A stretch of 64,000 nucleotides of DNA from Acinetobacter sp. WCHAc010034 (GCF_001696615.3 NZ_CP032279.1:2046001-2110000); one strand, 5' to 3'. Shown: positions 26,398 to 34,891, counted from the first letter of the stretch. The notes: generated by a model from the sequence alone, not told the origin. Program-made: numbers and translations.

Positions 26398-26937
26398 ATG
26401 ACAGGCTTGTCATCCAGTCCTCAGAATGCTGAACAAATTTACTGTTTTGACCGATTTTATCAGCAAAATTACCAATGGCTGTACAGCTGGCTGAACCGCA
26501 CCTTGCGCGCGAATAAGCACAGCATAGAAGATATTATGCAGGATACCTTCTTAAAGATATTTATCCATGCGGATAGCGGCGAAAAAATCAAAGAGCCCCG
26601 GCCTTATCTGGCGACAATTGCTAAAAACCTGATTCTGAACCAGATCCGAAGAAAAAAGATAGAAGAGGATTATCTGCGGCTTTTAGCGGAGCAGGAGGAA
26701 GCGCTGGACTGCTCGCCTGAGCAGATTGTGACGGTGCTGGAAATACTGCATAAGGTTGCCGATATACTGGCGCGCCTGCCTGAACGCCAGCGCCTGGCCA
26801 TGATCATGCACTATATTGAAGAAATGCCGCAGACCGCCATCGCCAGCCGCTTTGCCGTTTCACGCAAAACCATACAGCTGGATTTGGCAAAAGCGCTGCT
26901 GTTCTGCCACCGCCACCTTAAATTCATGCATTCATAA
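26398..26937 (+). CDS. ECF sigma factor, FecI type
   Basis: 179 residues. Region 2 reads YQWLYSWLNRTLRANKHSIEDIMQDTFLKIF; region 4 reads LARLPERQRLAMIMHYIEEMPQTAIASRFAVSRKTIQLDLAKALLFC. This is the FecI/FpvI iron-starvation sigma family. It should direct RNA polymerase to the receptor gene two places downstream when freed by the FecR-like partner. The next gene starts 1 bp after its stop. Confidence 0.92.
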   Translation: MTGLSSSPQNAEQIYCFDRFYQQNYQWLYSWLNRTLRANKHSIEDIMQDTFLKIFIHADSGEKIKEPRPYLATIAKNLILNQIRRKKIEEDYLRLLAEQEEALDCSPEQIVTVLEILHKVADILARLPERQRLAMIMHYIEEMPQTAIASRFAVSRKTIQLDLAKALLFCHRHLKFMHS

Positions 26938-26938
26938 T

Positions 26939-27943
26939 ATGCCTGAAAAGCATTCATCATCAGATCAAGCGCCGGATGACCGCCTGATGGAGGAGGCTGC
27001 ATTGTGGCTGGTCAAAATGAGCAGCGATGAATGCACTGAAGCAGACGCGATGGCGTATCAGGCCTGGCAAGAAGAAGATCCTGAAAGGGCAGCCTGCATT
27101 GAAGCGCTGCAGATGACGCTGGGCCATTTTGACTGCTTGAAACAGCAGGAAAACGCCAAGCCGGCTGTCAGCGCTTTAAATGCGGCTGCGCATCAGACCG
27201 AAAAATCATTATGGCTTCTGCGCTCGGTCATTCTGTTTGCGAGCACAGCGCTTATTGCAGTGATGACTTGGCATATCCTGCCGGCCAATGAATGGCTTGC
27301 AGACACCCGCAATCCTTATGATCAATGGCGCAATCAGCAGCTGAGCGATCAAAGTGAAATTAAAATCAGCGGAGAAACCGCTTACGATATCCATTTTAAT
27401 CAGCATAAGCGGATTATCCAGCTATACAAAGGCAATATTTTGGTGGAAGTCGCCAAAGACGCGTCCCGGCCTTTTATTATTGAAACGGAATACGCCAAAA
27501 TCACTGCGCTGGGAACGCGCTTTATTGTGCATCAGTATGAAAATGCGACGCTGTTAACCATGCTGGAGTCAAAGGCTAAGGTTGCAATACCGCGCGGCGC
27601 TCAGGGGGCGGCATCGCCGGATGAAATTATTGAAGCCGGGCAGCAGGTGCTGATTGCTGAAGGGCAGGGCATTATTTACCGCTCGAATATTTCTCCTGAA
27701 CTGTTTGAAACCGCATGGCAGCAGAAAATGCTGGTGGTGCAGAACATGCCTTTGCCTGAAGTGCTGGGCATTTTAAAAAGCTATCACCATCAGAACATTG
27801 CCTTTGATCATCAGGATCTGTCAGGCATCAGCGTAACCGCGGCGCTGCCGTTGGAGCATTCAGCATTGGAGCTGCTTGAAAACAGCCTGCCGATTCAAGT
27901 CAGTGAAAATATTTTCGGCAGCCTGAATGTTGTTAAAAAATAA
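26939..27943 (+). CDS. FecR-type anti-sigma factor / signal transducer
   Basis: 334 residues from ATG 26939, directly after fecI. A cytosolic N-terminal domain (DUF4880-like, AALWLVKMSSDECTEADAMAYQAWQEEDPERAACIEAL) leads to one membrane segment (SVILFASTALIAVMTW). A periplasmic FecR domain follows (YDIHFNQHKRIIQLYKGNILVEVAKDASRPFIIET...ALGTRFIVHQ). It should relay the occupied-receptor signal from the STN domain to the sigma factor. Confidence 0.92.
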   Translation: MPEKHSSSDQAPDDRLMEEAALWLVKMSSDECTEADAMAYQAWQEEDPERAACIEALQMTLGHFDCLKQQENAKPAVSALNAAAHQTEKSLWLLRSVILFASTALIAVMTWHILPANEWLADTRNPYDQWRNQQLSDQSEIKISGETAYDIHFNQHKRIIQLYKGNILVEVAKDASRPFIIETEYAKITALGTRFIVHQYENATLLTMLESKAKVAIPRGAQGAASPDEIIEAGQQVLIAEGQGIIYRSNISPELFETAWQQKMLVVQNMPLPEVLGILKSYHHQNIAFDHQDLSGISVTAALPLEHSALELLENSLPIQVSENIFGSLNVVKK

Positions 27944-28023
27944 TATAGATCAATAGATTATAAAAAATACTGCAGAAAATTGAAAATTCAGGTTCCCACT
28001 TGGCGCTCTCAAGTGTCTTATCT

Positions 28024-28049
28024 AATGAGAAGGATAATAATTCTCATTA
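28024..28049 (+). promoter_or_regulatory. Fur-box-like inverted repeat upstream of the STN receptor
   Basis: AATGAGAA (28024-28031) and TTCTCATT (28041-28048) enclose GATAATAA; together they resemble a Fur site. It lies about 40 bp before the receptor start, so the receptor may answer to Fur as well as the FecI-type sigma factor. Confidence 0.65.
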
Positions 28050-28089
28050 AATATTAAGATTCAGTTTAAGCACCAGGGGGCCACTTTCA

Positions 28090-30777
28090 ATGACTAAGAG
28101 CAATAAACCGATATCGTTTGTGCTTAAGCCGATAGTTCTGTCGATACACATCGCATTGGCTGCGGGATTATCTGCTGCATCGATGAGTGCCTTCTCCAAA
28201 GAAATCAGCGCTAAAAATTATCAGATTGCGGCGGGAGATTTGTCGGCAGCGGTAAATCAGTTCGCCATTCAATCCGGCGTTGCATTATCGAGCGATAACG
28301 CCCGCTTGAGCGGCCTTAAGACAGCAGGATTAAAAGGAACATATACTGTAGAGCAGGGCTTGCAGAAGCTGCTGGAAAATACCCCTTTGCAGGCCAAAAA
28401 AATAAATCAGGGCTATGTGTTGGCGGATAAAGCCAGCAGCCAAAAAGCCAGCCCTGCGGCAAGTACAGCCGGTTCAGTCCACAACAGCAATGCAGCAGAT
28501 AACAATAGCCAATCCGCTGCGCGGCTGGATACGATTGTGGTAACGGCTTCAAGCGGCACAGATTTGGCAGGTGAATCTAAAAACAACTATACCGTCAGCC
28601 GCTCAAGCAGCGCCACAAAGCTTGATTTGGCGCTTAAAGATACACCGCAAAGCATCACCGTCATTACCAATAAGCAAATAGAAGAACAGGCATTAACCGA
28701 TGTCAATAAAGTCCTGGAAAGCACGCCGGGGGTGACGGTGCAGAACTATGGCGTGCCGGGCGCGGGCCGGACATCTTTTTACTCCCGCGGCTATGAAATT
28801 AACAACGTGATGGTGGATGGCGCGCCCACGCTGGTGAGCGGCAGCCGCGGCATGGAGCTGCTGGCAGGCTATGACACAGTCATCTATGACCGGGTGGAAA
28901 TAACCCGGGGCTCAAGCGGCTTAAGCACGGGAACGGGCGACCCCTCTGCCAGCCTGAACTTTGTGCGCAAGCGCCCGGGCCTGGAAGCGGAAGGCAGCGC
29001 CAAAGTCAGTTATGGACGCTGGAACAAGAAGCGGGTTGAGCTGGATGTATCGCAGCCATTTACTGATGATGCCGGCATCCGCGGCCGTTTTGTCGCGGCC
29101 TATGGACAGGGCGACAGCTATATTGACCGCATTAAAGAAGAAAGCAAAATATTCTATGGCATTGTAGAAGCAGACCTGGGCGATAAAACCACAGTCGCGG
29201 TAGGCGGGACATGGTTTGACAAAGATGTGGATGACGCCAGCCCGCATATGACTGCAGGAGCGACACATAGTTCACAAAGTGTGGGTGTATTTGACGGCGG
29301 ACGCAGCTGGAATGCCGCCACGGACTGGTCTTATGCGCATACCCGAAGCTGGAATGGCTTTTTTACCATAAATCATCAATTGAATGATGCCTGGAAGCTG
29401 GCGACGAATTATCAATATAGTGAAACCGCGCCAGATCGACTTTGGGGAATAGTCGGTGCAGACTCATATAATGCAACTTATAATACGGCAAGCTATAATA
29501 GCACCAGTGTAAGCCGAGAAAATACTGAATCTAAAATACATAATCTGGATATCAGCTTATTAGGAAAATTTGACCTGTTTGGACGCGAAGCTCAGATTGC
29601 TACCGGTATAAATGGCTATCAATCTAAGACTTTTGATCCGCTCTATGATGTATCTTATAATACTGTGTTTTTTTGCAAAGAAGGCGGGCGTAATCGAAGA
29701 AACTGTATTAACTTGGATAATTGGAATGGTAATATAAGATACCCTGATAATAATATATATCGCGGTTATCATTATGATGTCAAAGAAAAACAGTATGGGT
29801 ATTTTTTCAGCACAAAGTTTGAACCGCTGCAGGATTTAAAGTTAATACTGGGCGCCCGGTATAATAAATACAATATAGGGAAAGACACTAGAAGTAATAC
29901 GAATAGCATTGTTCCATCCTATACTTATGATTATAAGCCGCAAGATAAATGGATACCTTATGCCGGGCTGATTTATGATATTAATGATCAGCTTTCAGCT
30001 TATGCCAGCTATACAGGCATTTATAAAACCCAATTAGAAAAAGATATCAATGATCAGTTTTTGCCTTTTATTGAAGGCAACTCTTATGAGCTTGGCTTAA
30101 AAAGCGCATTATTTGATGATCAGCTGAACCTGCATACTGCAATTTTCAGAATGAAAGAGCTAAATACCCCATATAGAATGTTTTATGTACCCAAAAATCC
30201 AGACACCGGCCAGCAGTACAGCTGTACGCCTGTCACAGGTATGCTTTGTGATATTAAATATGCTGCTGATGGCCCAATTATTTCCGGTTTTGAAATGACA
30301 GCTCAAGGAAAATTAACAGATCAATGGCTGATTAATGCAGGCTATACCTATCTGCATGTAGAGCGTCCAAAAATGGATGAGAATGGTTCATATGACGCTA
30401 TGTTAACCGGAGATAACAGCTATGAACGCCCTAAGCATGCCATAAGCCTGTCGACCAGTTATCAAATCATGGATGCCTTAACTATAGGCGGATCAGCCCG
30501 TTGGAAATATAAAACAACACAAGGAATTAGTACTTGTCTGCCGTTAGGAAATGGCACAGAAAGTTGTACATCTGATAAAGATAAAATAGGTAATTTAATA
30601 GGAAATCAGGGAAGCTTTACAGTTTTAGATTTAATGGCGCGCTATCAGATCAATGAAAATTTTGCGGCAGGCTTAAATATTAATAACTTGTTTGATAAGA
30701 CCTATAAAAAGAATCGTTTATCCAGCCTTTATGGTGAGCCGCGCAATATCGCGATCTCATTAAGCGCTAAATTTTAA
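28090..30777 (+). CDS. TonB-dependent receptor with STN signalling domain (FpvA/FecA class)
   Basis: 895 residues. After the signal peptide comes a Secretin/TonB N-terminal (STN) domain at about 40-110 (NYQIAAGDLSAAVNQFAIQSGVALSSD). A linker, the plug (about 145-265; TIVVTASSG, SVITNKQI-like ITVITNKQIEEQ, VLESTPGVTVQNYG, SRGYEINNVMVDGAP) and a beta-barrel ending in SLSAKF follow. The plug and C-terminus (SLYGEPRNIAISL) are those of the siderophore-receptor subfamily, not of transferrin or haem receptors. With FecI/FecR upstream it is a transducing receptor. The barrel-coding part is more AT-rich than the plug-coding part. Confidence 0.92.
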   Translation: MTKSNKPISFVLKPIVLSIHIALAAGLSAASMSAFSKEISAKNYQIAAGDLSAAVNQFAIQSGVALSSDNARLSGLKTAGLKGTYTVEQGLQKLLENTPLQAKKINQGYVLADKASSQKASPAASTAGSVHNSNAADNNSQSAARLDTIVVTASSGTDLAGESKNNYTVSRSSSATKLDLALKDTPQSITVITNKQIEEQALTDVNKVLESTPGVTVQNYGVPGAGRTSFYSRGYEINNVMVDGAPTLVSGSRGMELLAGYDTVIYDRVEITRGSSGLSTGTGDPSASLNFVRKRPGLEAEGSAKVSYGRWNKKRVELDVSQPFTDDAGIRGRFVAAYGQGDSYIDRIKEESKIFYGIVEADLGDKTTVAVGGTWFDKDVDDASPHMTAGATHSSQSVGVFDGGRSWNAATDWSYAHTRSWNGFFTINHQLNDAWKLATNYQYSETAPDRLWGIVGADSYNATYNTASYNSTSVSRENTESKIHNLDISLLGKFDLFGREAQIATGINGYQSKTFDPLYDVSYNTVFFCKEGGRNRRNCINLDNWNGNIRYPDNNIYRGYHYDVKEKQYGYFFSTKFEPLQDLKLILGARYNKYNIGKDTRSNTNSIVPSYTYDYKPQDKWIPYAGLIYDINDQLSAYASYTGIYKTQLEKDINDQFLPFIEGNSYELGLKSALFDDQLNLHTAIFRMKELNTPYRMFYVPKNPDTGQQYSCTPVTGMLCDIKYAADGPIISGFEMTAQGKLTDQWLINAGYTYLHVERPKMDENGSYDAMLTGDNSYERPKHAISLSTSYQIMDALTIGGSARWKYKTTQGISTCLPLGNGTESCTSDKDKIGNLIGNQGSFTVLDLMARYQINENFAAGLNINNLFDKTYKKNRLSSLYGEPRNIAISLSAKF

Positions 30778-30951
30778 AATAAGGAGACAGATAATGACTT
30801 GGCCATAAATCTATAAAATCATAACTGAACAGTATATTTTTGATGGAAAAATTAATTTATAAAATACTGTTTTGTGATTTCGCGGGTTAAATATATTCCA
30901 TCAACGAAGAGAAAAAAACGTCACAATAAATTGATTTAAAAGGTATATAAA
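30778..30951 (+). other. receptor-cargo intergenic region
   Basis: 174 bp. Directly after the receptor stop, AAGGAGA is followed by ATGACTTGGCCATAA, a good ribosome site in front of a four-codon frame (Met-Thr-Trp-Pro-stop). An inverted repeat AACAGTAT/ATACTGTT follows with a long AT-rich loop. No terminator is seen, so the receptor and cargo genes may be co-transcribed. Confidence 0.35.
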
Positions 30952-31755
30952 ATGGGTAATATTACATTGAAAACAGGTTTAATTGCTGCAGCTCTACTGG
31001 CAACTTCATTTGCTTCCGCTGGTGTTGACTTTAAAACCAATTTGACCAGCTATAATTTCCAAACTGAATCGGCGAATGTATTGGGCGGTTATAAAGGCAA
31101 TTTCAAATATAATAATGTCGAATATGGTGAAGATAAGAATGCTGCACTGAACTTGACAACATTAGGTTCAGGTCTTACTCGTCATGCGCGGAGCTCAGGC
31201 ACAGCAAATGCAACCTATGTTTTTTATAAGCAGGCCAATTCTGTCGTAATCGGCAATGCGGCCCGCGGTTTAAATGACTTTGAAGACCGCCAATTTACTA
31301 AGGCTGTAGTGGGTACGCCGACAGTAAAAAGTACATTGCCGGCGACTGCAACTTATACTTATAAGGGTGATGTCTTCAATCACATTAACAGTTCAGTGGG
31401 CGGTTTAAATTATACCGTGAATGTAAATAATGGCAGTGTGACGGGTTCCGGTTCTGTTTCAGGCATTACAGGTCAGCGGCCTTCAGGCGGTGTTGTTGGT
31501 CCATATACAATTAATGGTACGCTAAATGCTGTTACCTTTGATAACAACTTAAAAGCAATAGGCAGTGCAACATTAACTTATGCTGATGCTGCTGGAAGTA
31601 AAGTTCTGCAAGATACCAAATATGATATTGGCCTGTTTGGCGCAGGCGCGGCGGAAGTAGCAGGCGGTATTTATACTGATGCAGCGACTGCAGCTACATC
31701 AACAAATAATCTTCAAGAGCTAACAGGCGGTTACGGTTTTGCCGGCAAGCAGTAA
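30952..31755 (+). CDS. secreted TbpB-barrel-like cargo of the adjacent Slam (hemophilin-like)
   Basis: 267 residues. Signal peptide MGNITLKTGLIAAALLATSFASA with no lipobox cysteine, so the mature protein should be soluble rather than a surface lipoprotein. The mature part is Gly, Thr, Ser and Asn rich. It has a C-terminal stretch about 150-245 ending IGLFGAGAAEVAGGIYTD, the conserved signature of the small beta-barrel of TbpB, factor-H-binding protein and hemophilin-like Slam substrates. There are no cysteines and only two histidines (H78, H144). Placement between an STN siderophore receptor and a Slam gene supports a secreted ligand-capture protein. Haem or ferric siderophore are both possible ligands. 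Confidence 0.8.
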   Translation: MGNITLKTGLIAAALLATSFASAGVDFKTNLTSYNFQTESANVLGGYKGNFKYNNVEYGEDKNAALNLTTLGSGLTRHARSSGTANATYVFYKQANSVVIGNAARGLNDFEDRQFTKAVVGTPTVKSTLPATATYTYKGDVFNHINSSVGGLNYTVNVNNGSVTGSGSVSGITGQRPSGGVVGPYTINGTLNAVTFDNNLKAIGSATLTYADAAGSKVLQDTKYDIGLFGAGAAEVAGGIYTDAATAATSTNNLQELTGGYGFAGKQ

Positions 31756-31829
31756 TTTTATAGGCGCCGTTTTAAATAATTGCTGGATGCGCTTTGCTGC
31801 ATAAAGGCATATCCGTCTTTTTATTTTCC

Positions 31830-31864
31830 ACAACTAGGTAAATGATTATCATTTACCTAGTTGT
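31830..31864. promoter_or_regulatory. perfect 35-bp palindrome containing a Fur box
   Basis: ACAACTAGGTAAATGAT and its exact complement flank a single central T (31847). The core AATGATTATCATT is a Fur-type site. It ends 28 bp before the Slam start codon and 75 bp after the cargo stop. As RNA it would form a 17-bp hairpin, so it may also punctuate the transcript. Confidence 0.8.
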
Positions 31865-31892
31865 TATATTTATTCTTCATAAAATTCCCGTC

Positions 31893-33425
31893 ATGAAACT
31901 TTCCGTCAAGAAAAAACAGCAGTTTAGCCATGCATATTTTGGCTATCAAAATATTTCGGTTCCAATCGTTCCCTTGTTTTTGATCGGCGGCCTGATCATG
32001 CCGCCTGTTGAATCTGGCCATGCGGCTGCGCCTGAACCTGCGCTGGCGGTCATTCAGCCATTGGATAATCTGGATAAAATCTCTTCAGATTTAACCAATG
32101 CCAGCCGCTACCGCGCGCCGGATGAGCAGCATAAAAAAGCGCTGGAAGATCATGAGCAGAAGCGCGAAAAACCGGTCAATGTCACAGATGAAGAAGTAAA
32201 AAATAATCCGCAGATTGCTGAAATTATTATTCAGGCTTCAATCCAGAACCGGGACTGGAAAACACTGCAAAAAGTGCTGCCGCTCTACCGCCAGTCGCCG
32301 CAGCACGACCCGATGCTGGCGCTCTATGCCCAGGGGGCAGTATACCGCCAGCAGGGCAAGCATCGGCAGGCGATCGAGCAGTATCAGAACATGCTGGAAA
32401 AAGACGCCAGCCTGGATTATGTGCGCTTTGATCTTGGGGCTATGCTGTTTGAAAACCGCCAGTACCGCCAGGCGGAAAAAATATTTTTACAAACGCAAAG
32501 CAATCCTCAAGTTGAGGATAATTTCCGCATTCTGGCAGGGCAGTTTTTAGCGCAAATCAACAAGCAGGAAAGAACCCACGGCAAAGCCCACCTGCGCATG
32601 GTGCATAACGATAACGTCAATCAAACCACCGAAGGCCGCTTTTTAAATTTCGCCGGGCTGGTTTTTGAAAAGACCCCGCCTATTGCATCCCTAGGCACGA
32701 ATTATGCGCTGGCTTTAGAACAGGAGCGCAATTTAGCGGGCAATCATTTCCTCAACTGGAACCTGTCGGCGGATGGCTTGAATTATGCAAGCGCGCATGA
32801 TTTTGATGAGCACGGCCTGAATATCGATCTAAATTATAAATGGCAGGATATTAAATCCTGGTTTCATTTCGGGCCGACATTTGAATGGCGCTGGCTGAAT
32901 CAGGAGCGCTATATTGATACTTATGGAGTATCTGCGGGCTATGGGCGCTGGCTGTCGCCGCGCTGGCAAGCGAACCTGAATGGCCGCTGGATCAATAAAA
33001 GCTATAAAGACTTGAATTATCAAATATTCAATGGGCAAACATTCAACGCCTCTTCTTCTGTGATGTATTTGCTGGCAGCGGACACCGCGGTTTTCGGCGG
33101 GCTGAGTTTTCAAAAAGATGATCTGGAAAGAAAATCCGAAGGTTTTGACCAGTATGGAGTCAATTTAGGCATTTATAAGCAATGGGCAAACGGCTTGAAT
33201 GCTGTTTCAAGCGCGCAGCTTGCATCGCGCAGCTATGGCCGGTCATTAATGAACAGGAAAGATCAGCGGCTGAATGCAAGCATCAATATTGGGCATAAAA
33301 AAATCAATTTCTTCAATGTCGAGCCAAAACTGGGGTTCCAGTATGACGATGTGGACAGCAATATTGACCAATTCTATACCCGGAAAATCCAGCAGTGGAC
33401 GCTGACGTTTGAGAAGAAGTTTTAA
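31893..33425 (+). CDS. Slam-type outer-membrane protein (type XI secretion, TPR + DUF560 barrel)
   Basis: 510 residues from ATG 31893; a start at 31842 would lie inside the palindrome and add a spurious hydrophobic lead. The signal-like N-terminus has a cleavage region near GHAAAPEPA. TPR-like repeats cover about 100-210 (DPMLALYAQGAVYRQQGKHRQAIEQYQNML; LGAMLFENRQYRQAEKIF). A DUF560 beta-barrel follows (GKAHLRMVHNDNVNQTTEGRFLNF to WTLTFEKKF). This is the architecture of surface lipoprotein assembly modulators, which move TbpB-like cargo across the outer membrane. Its cargo is the gene just upstream. Confidence 0.9.
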   Translation: MKLSVKKKQQFSHAYFGYQNISVPIVPLFLIGGLIMPPVESGHAAAPEPALAVIQPLDNLDKISSDLTNASRYRAPDEQHKKALEDHEQKREKPVNVTDEEVKNNPQIAEIIIQASIQNRDWKTLQKVLPLYRQSPQHDPMLALYAQGAVYRQQGKHRQAIEQYQNMLEKDASLDYVRFDLGAMLFENRQYRQAEKIFLQTQSNPQVEDNFRILAGQFLAQINKQERTHGKAHLRMVHNDNVNQTTEGRFLNFAGLVFEKTPPIASLGTNYALALEQERNLAGNHFLNWNLSADGLNYASAHDFDEHGLNIDLNYKWQDIKSWFHFGPTFEWRWLNQERYIDTYGVSAGYGRWLSPRWQANLNGRWINKSYKDLNYQIFNGQTFNASSSVMYLLAADTAVFGGLSFQKDDLERKSEGFDQYGVNLGIYKQWANGLNAVSSAQLASRSYGRSLMNRKDQRLNASINIGHKKINFFNVEPKLGFQYDDVDSNIDQFYTRKIQQWTLTFEKKF

Positions 33426-33427
33426 CA

Positions 33428-33715
33428 ATGAATTATTTGAATATAAAAAATCAGGAAGCGGCAAAGCTGTATGAGCTATTGTGCGATTCTAATTTGCAGG
33501 TGACGATTGCCCGCCTGGTCATTCTTGGAATTATTAAACAGTCTGAAGATGAGTTGACCGCTGCGCAGATCATGCGCCATACCGCTTTCCGGACTGCCAA
33601 AATATCATTTGGCGTTGTGTATGCGACTTTAAATACTTTGGAAAAAGCCGGGTTAATCGAGCGCTTTAAGCAGGGCAGGGAGCAGGCGCGTTATGCATTT
33701 CATTTGAGAAGCTAG
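33428..33715 (+). CDS. Fur-family DNA-binding domain protein without the metal/dimerisation domain
   Basis: 95 residues starting 2 bp after the Slam stop, so translationally linked. LQVTIARLVILGIIKQSEDELTAAQIMRHTAFRTAKISFGVVYATLNTLEKAGLIERFKQGREQARYAFHLRS aligns with the winged-helix half of Fur (VTxxRLxIL, ATVYRxLNxLexAGL). Fur continues with HHDH and cysteine metal sites; here the frame stops right after the wing and no continuation is seen in any frame downstream. It could compete with Fur at its boxes or act as a small independent repressor. That is inference. Confidence 0.85.
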   Translation: MNYLNIKNQEAAKLYELLCDSNLQVTIARLVILGIIKQSEDELTAAQIMRHTAFRTAKISFGVVYATLNTLEKAGLIERFKQGREQARYAFHLRS

Positions 33716-34009
33716 CCTTATCAGGCGGCGCTGCCATGCATTGCGGCAATGCAGGATGTCCCGGCAGTAAAAGACTTTAGCGGAAAATCATGAGGGGCTG
33801 AGAATCAGCCAAAGCGGGCATGGGGAGCCTTTATAAGCGCAGCATGGAAAGCTGCTTTTGCAGATTTAAACCTCGGCATGATCATTTAGCGCAGAGTTTG
33901 CCTAAGCGGTTCAGCAGAAATCCTCTTCGGCTTTCTAAGCTCCTTGCATAAATAAAAAGCGCCGGATTTTCCCAGCACTTTTATGGCATTGATGCGGATA
34001 CAATCCAGC
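33716..34009. other. intergenic, nothing recognised
   Basis: 294 bp between the Fur-like gene and a small basic protein. Only a short GCAGC/GCTGC hairpin with TTTTG near 33842-33860 is visible, a weak terminator candidate. Confidence 0.3.
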
Positions 34010-34192
34010 TTAATGAGGGTGCTTGTAGTTGCTGGTCGTATCATGATGCTGATGATAATGGCTTGATTTATGCATTTCATGCTCATCAGACTTATCTTTA
34101 GGATTTTTTTGCGGCTGACTGTCATCTGGACTGGTCTGTTGTTCAGTTTTTTCAGATCCTGATTGATCTTTGGGGTGCTGGCGCTTGGTCAT
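34010..34192 (-). CDS. small hydrophilic His-rich protein
   Basis: 60 residues from ATG 34190-34192, with AGGA 8 bp upstream; ATG 34199-34201 would add three residues but leaves no spacing. It begins MTKRQHPKDQSGSEKTEQQ and ends in a histidine-rich tail (HEMHKSSHYHQHHDTTSNYKHPH). It is all polar, so probably disordered; the His cluster could bind metal. No family recognised. A TATACT box lies upstream on the minus strand. It may be genuine, but the evidence is mainly the ribosome site and composition. Confidence 0.5.
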   Translation of the reverse strand: MTKRQHPKDQSGSEKTEQQTSPDDSQPQKNPKDKSDEHEMHKSSHYHQHHDTTSNYKHPH

Positions 34193-34201
34193 TTTATTCA
34201 T

Positions 34202-34528
34202 CCTTTGCTAAAAGTATAAAATTACCGATTCTTTAACTGACCCAATTAGCATGCGCGGAGGCAAAAAAAAGATATAGTTTCATATTGTATCGGCTTTGTT
34301 GCGCAAAGGCGGCCTGCGGAGGGCTTGAATAAAACTGCCCTTTAATCCGGGCTATTCCTTTCTGTTTGATTCCAGCTTTTGCCATTTCCGGCACAGCTGC
34401 AATGCCGGCTTAATTTCAGCCCGCCTATGTATTTTTTTAAGCGTAGCATGGATTGCCTTTATACAGGTGCCACGGGAATGGTTTTGAATGCGCTATTCAC
34501 TTTTGAAAAATAATAAATCAGCAATAAA
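34202..34528. other. intergenic, nothing recognised
   Basis: Contains the promoter of the His-rich gene at its left end and AT-rich sequence elsewhere; no gene, repeat or RNA motif was recognised. Confidence 0.3.
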
Positions 34529-34560
34529 AAAAGCCCCGATCTTTCGATCGGGGCTTTTTG
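34529..34560 (-). terminator. terminator of the tRNA-Gly array
   Basis: Stem GCCCCGATC / GATCGGGGC (34533-34541 with 34546-34554) flanked by A and T runs, just downstream of the last tRNA on the minus strand. Confidence 0.9.
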
Positions 34561-34564
34561 AATT

Positions 34565-34640
34565 TGGAGCGGGAAAGGAGACTCGAACTCCCGACCCCAA
34601 CCTTGGCAAGGTTATGCTCTACCAACTGAGCTATTCCCGC
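34565..34640 (-). tRNA. tRNA-Gly (GCC), third of array
   Basis: 76 nt reading GCGGGAATAGCTCAGTTGG... with anticodon GCC in CTTGCCAAG, T-loop TTCGAGT, and an encoded CCA end. Cloverleaf is complete; identical in body to the other two copies. Confidence 0.97.
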
Positions 34641-34685
34641 GGAGTCTATCCCGTTTTTTAAATAAAAAACCGAATGAAAAAATTT

Positions 34686-34761
34686 TGGAGCGGGAAAGGA
34701 GACTCGAACTCCCGACCCCAACCTTGGCAAGGTTATGCTCTACCAACTGAGCTATTCCCGC
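34686..34761 (-). tRNA. tRNA-Gly (GCC), second of array
   Basis: Identical 76-nt gene with encoded CCA. The spacer to its neighbours is also almost identical, so the array is a tandem duplication with a unit of about 121 bp. Confidence 0.97.
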
Positions 34762-34808
34762 GGAGTCTATCCAATTTTTTAAATAAAAAACCGAATGAAA
34801 AAATTTTG

Positions 34809-34881
34809 AGCGGGAAAGGAGACTCGAACTCCCGACCCCAACCTTGGCAAGGTTATGCTCTACCAACTGAGCTATTCCCGC
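34809..34881 (-). tRNA. tRNA-Gly (GCC), first of array, CCA not encoded
   Basis: Promoter-proximal copy. The body is identical, but one G is missing next to the acceptor end, so the encoded 3' end reads CAA instead of CCA. Maturation of this copy would need the CCA-adding enzyme. Confidence 0.95.
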
Positions 34882-34891
34882 ATAGCGATGT

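Noticed and set aside
26816..26938. Longer N-terminus for the FecR-like protein
   Set aside because: It would overlap fecI for 120 bp in another frame; ATG 26939, right after the fecI stop, gives the normal FecR start.
31842..31892. Upstream start codon for the Slam gene
   Set aside because: It lies inside the Fur palindrome, lacks a ribosome site and would precede the real signal sequence with a second hydrophobic stretch.
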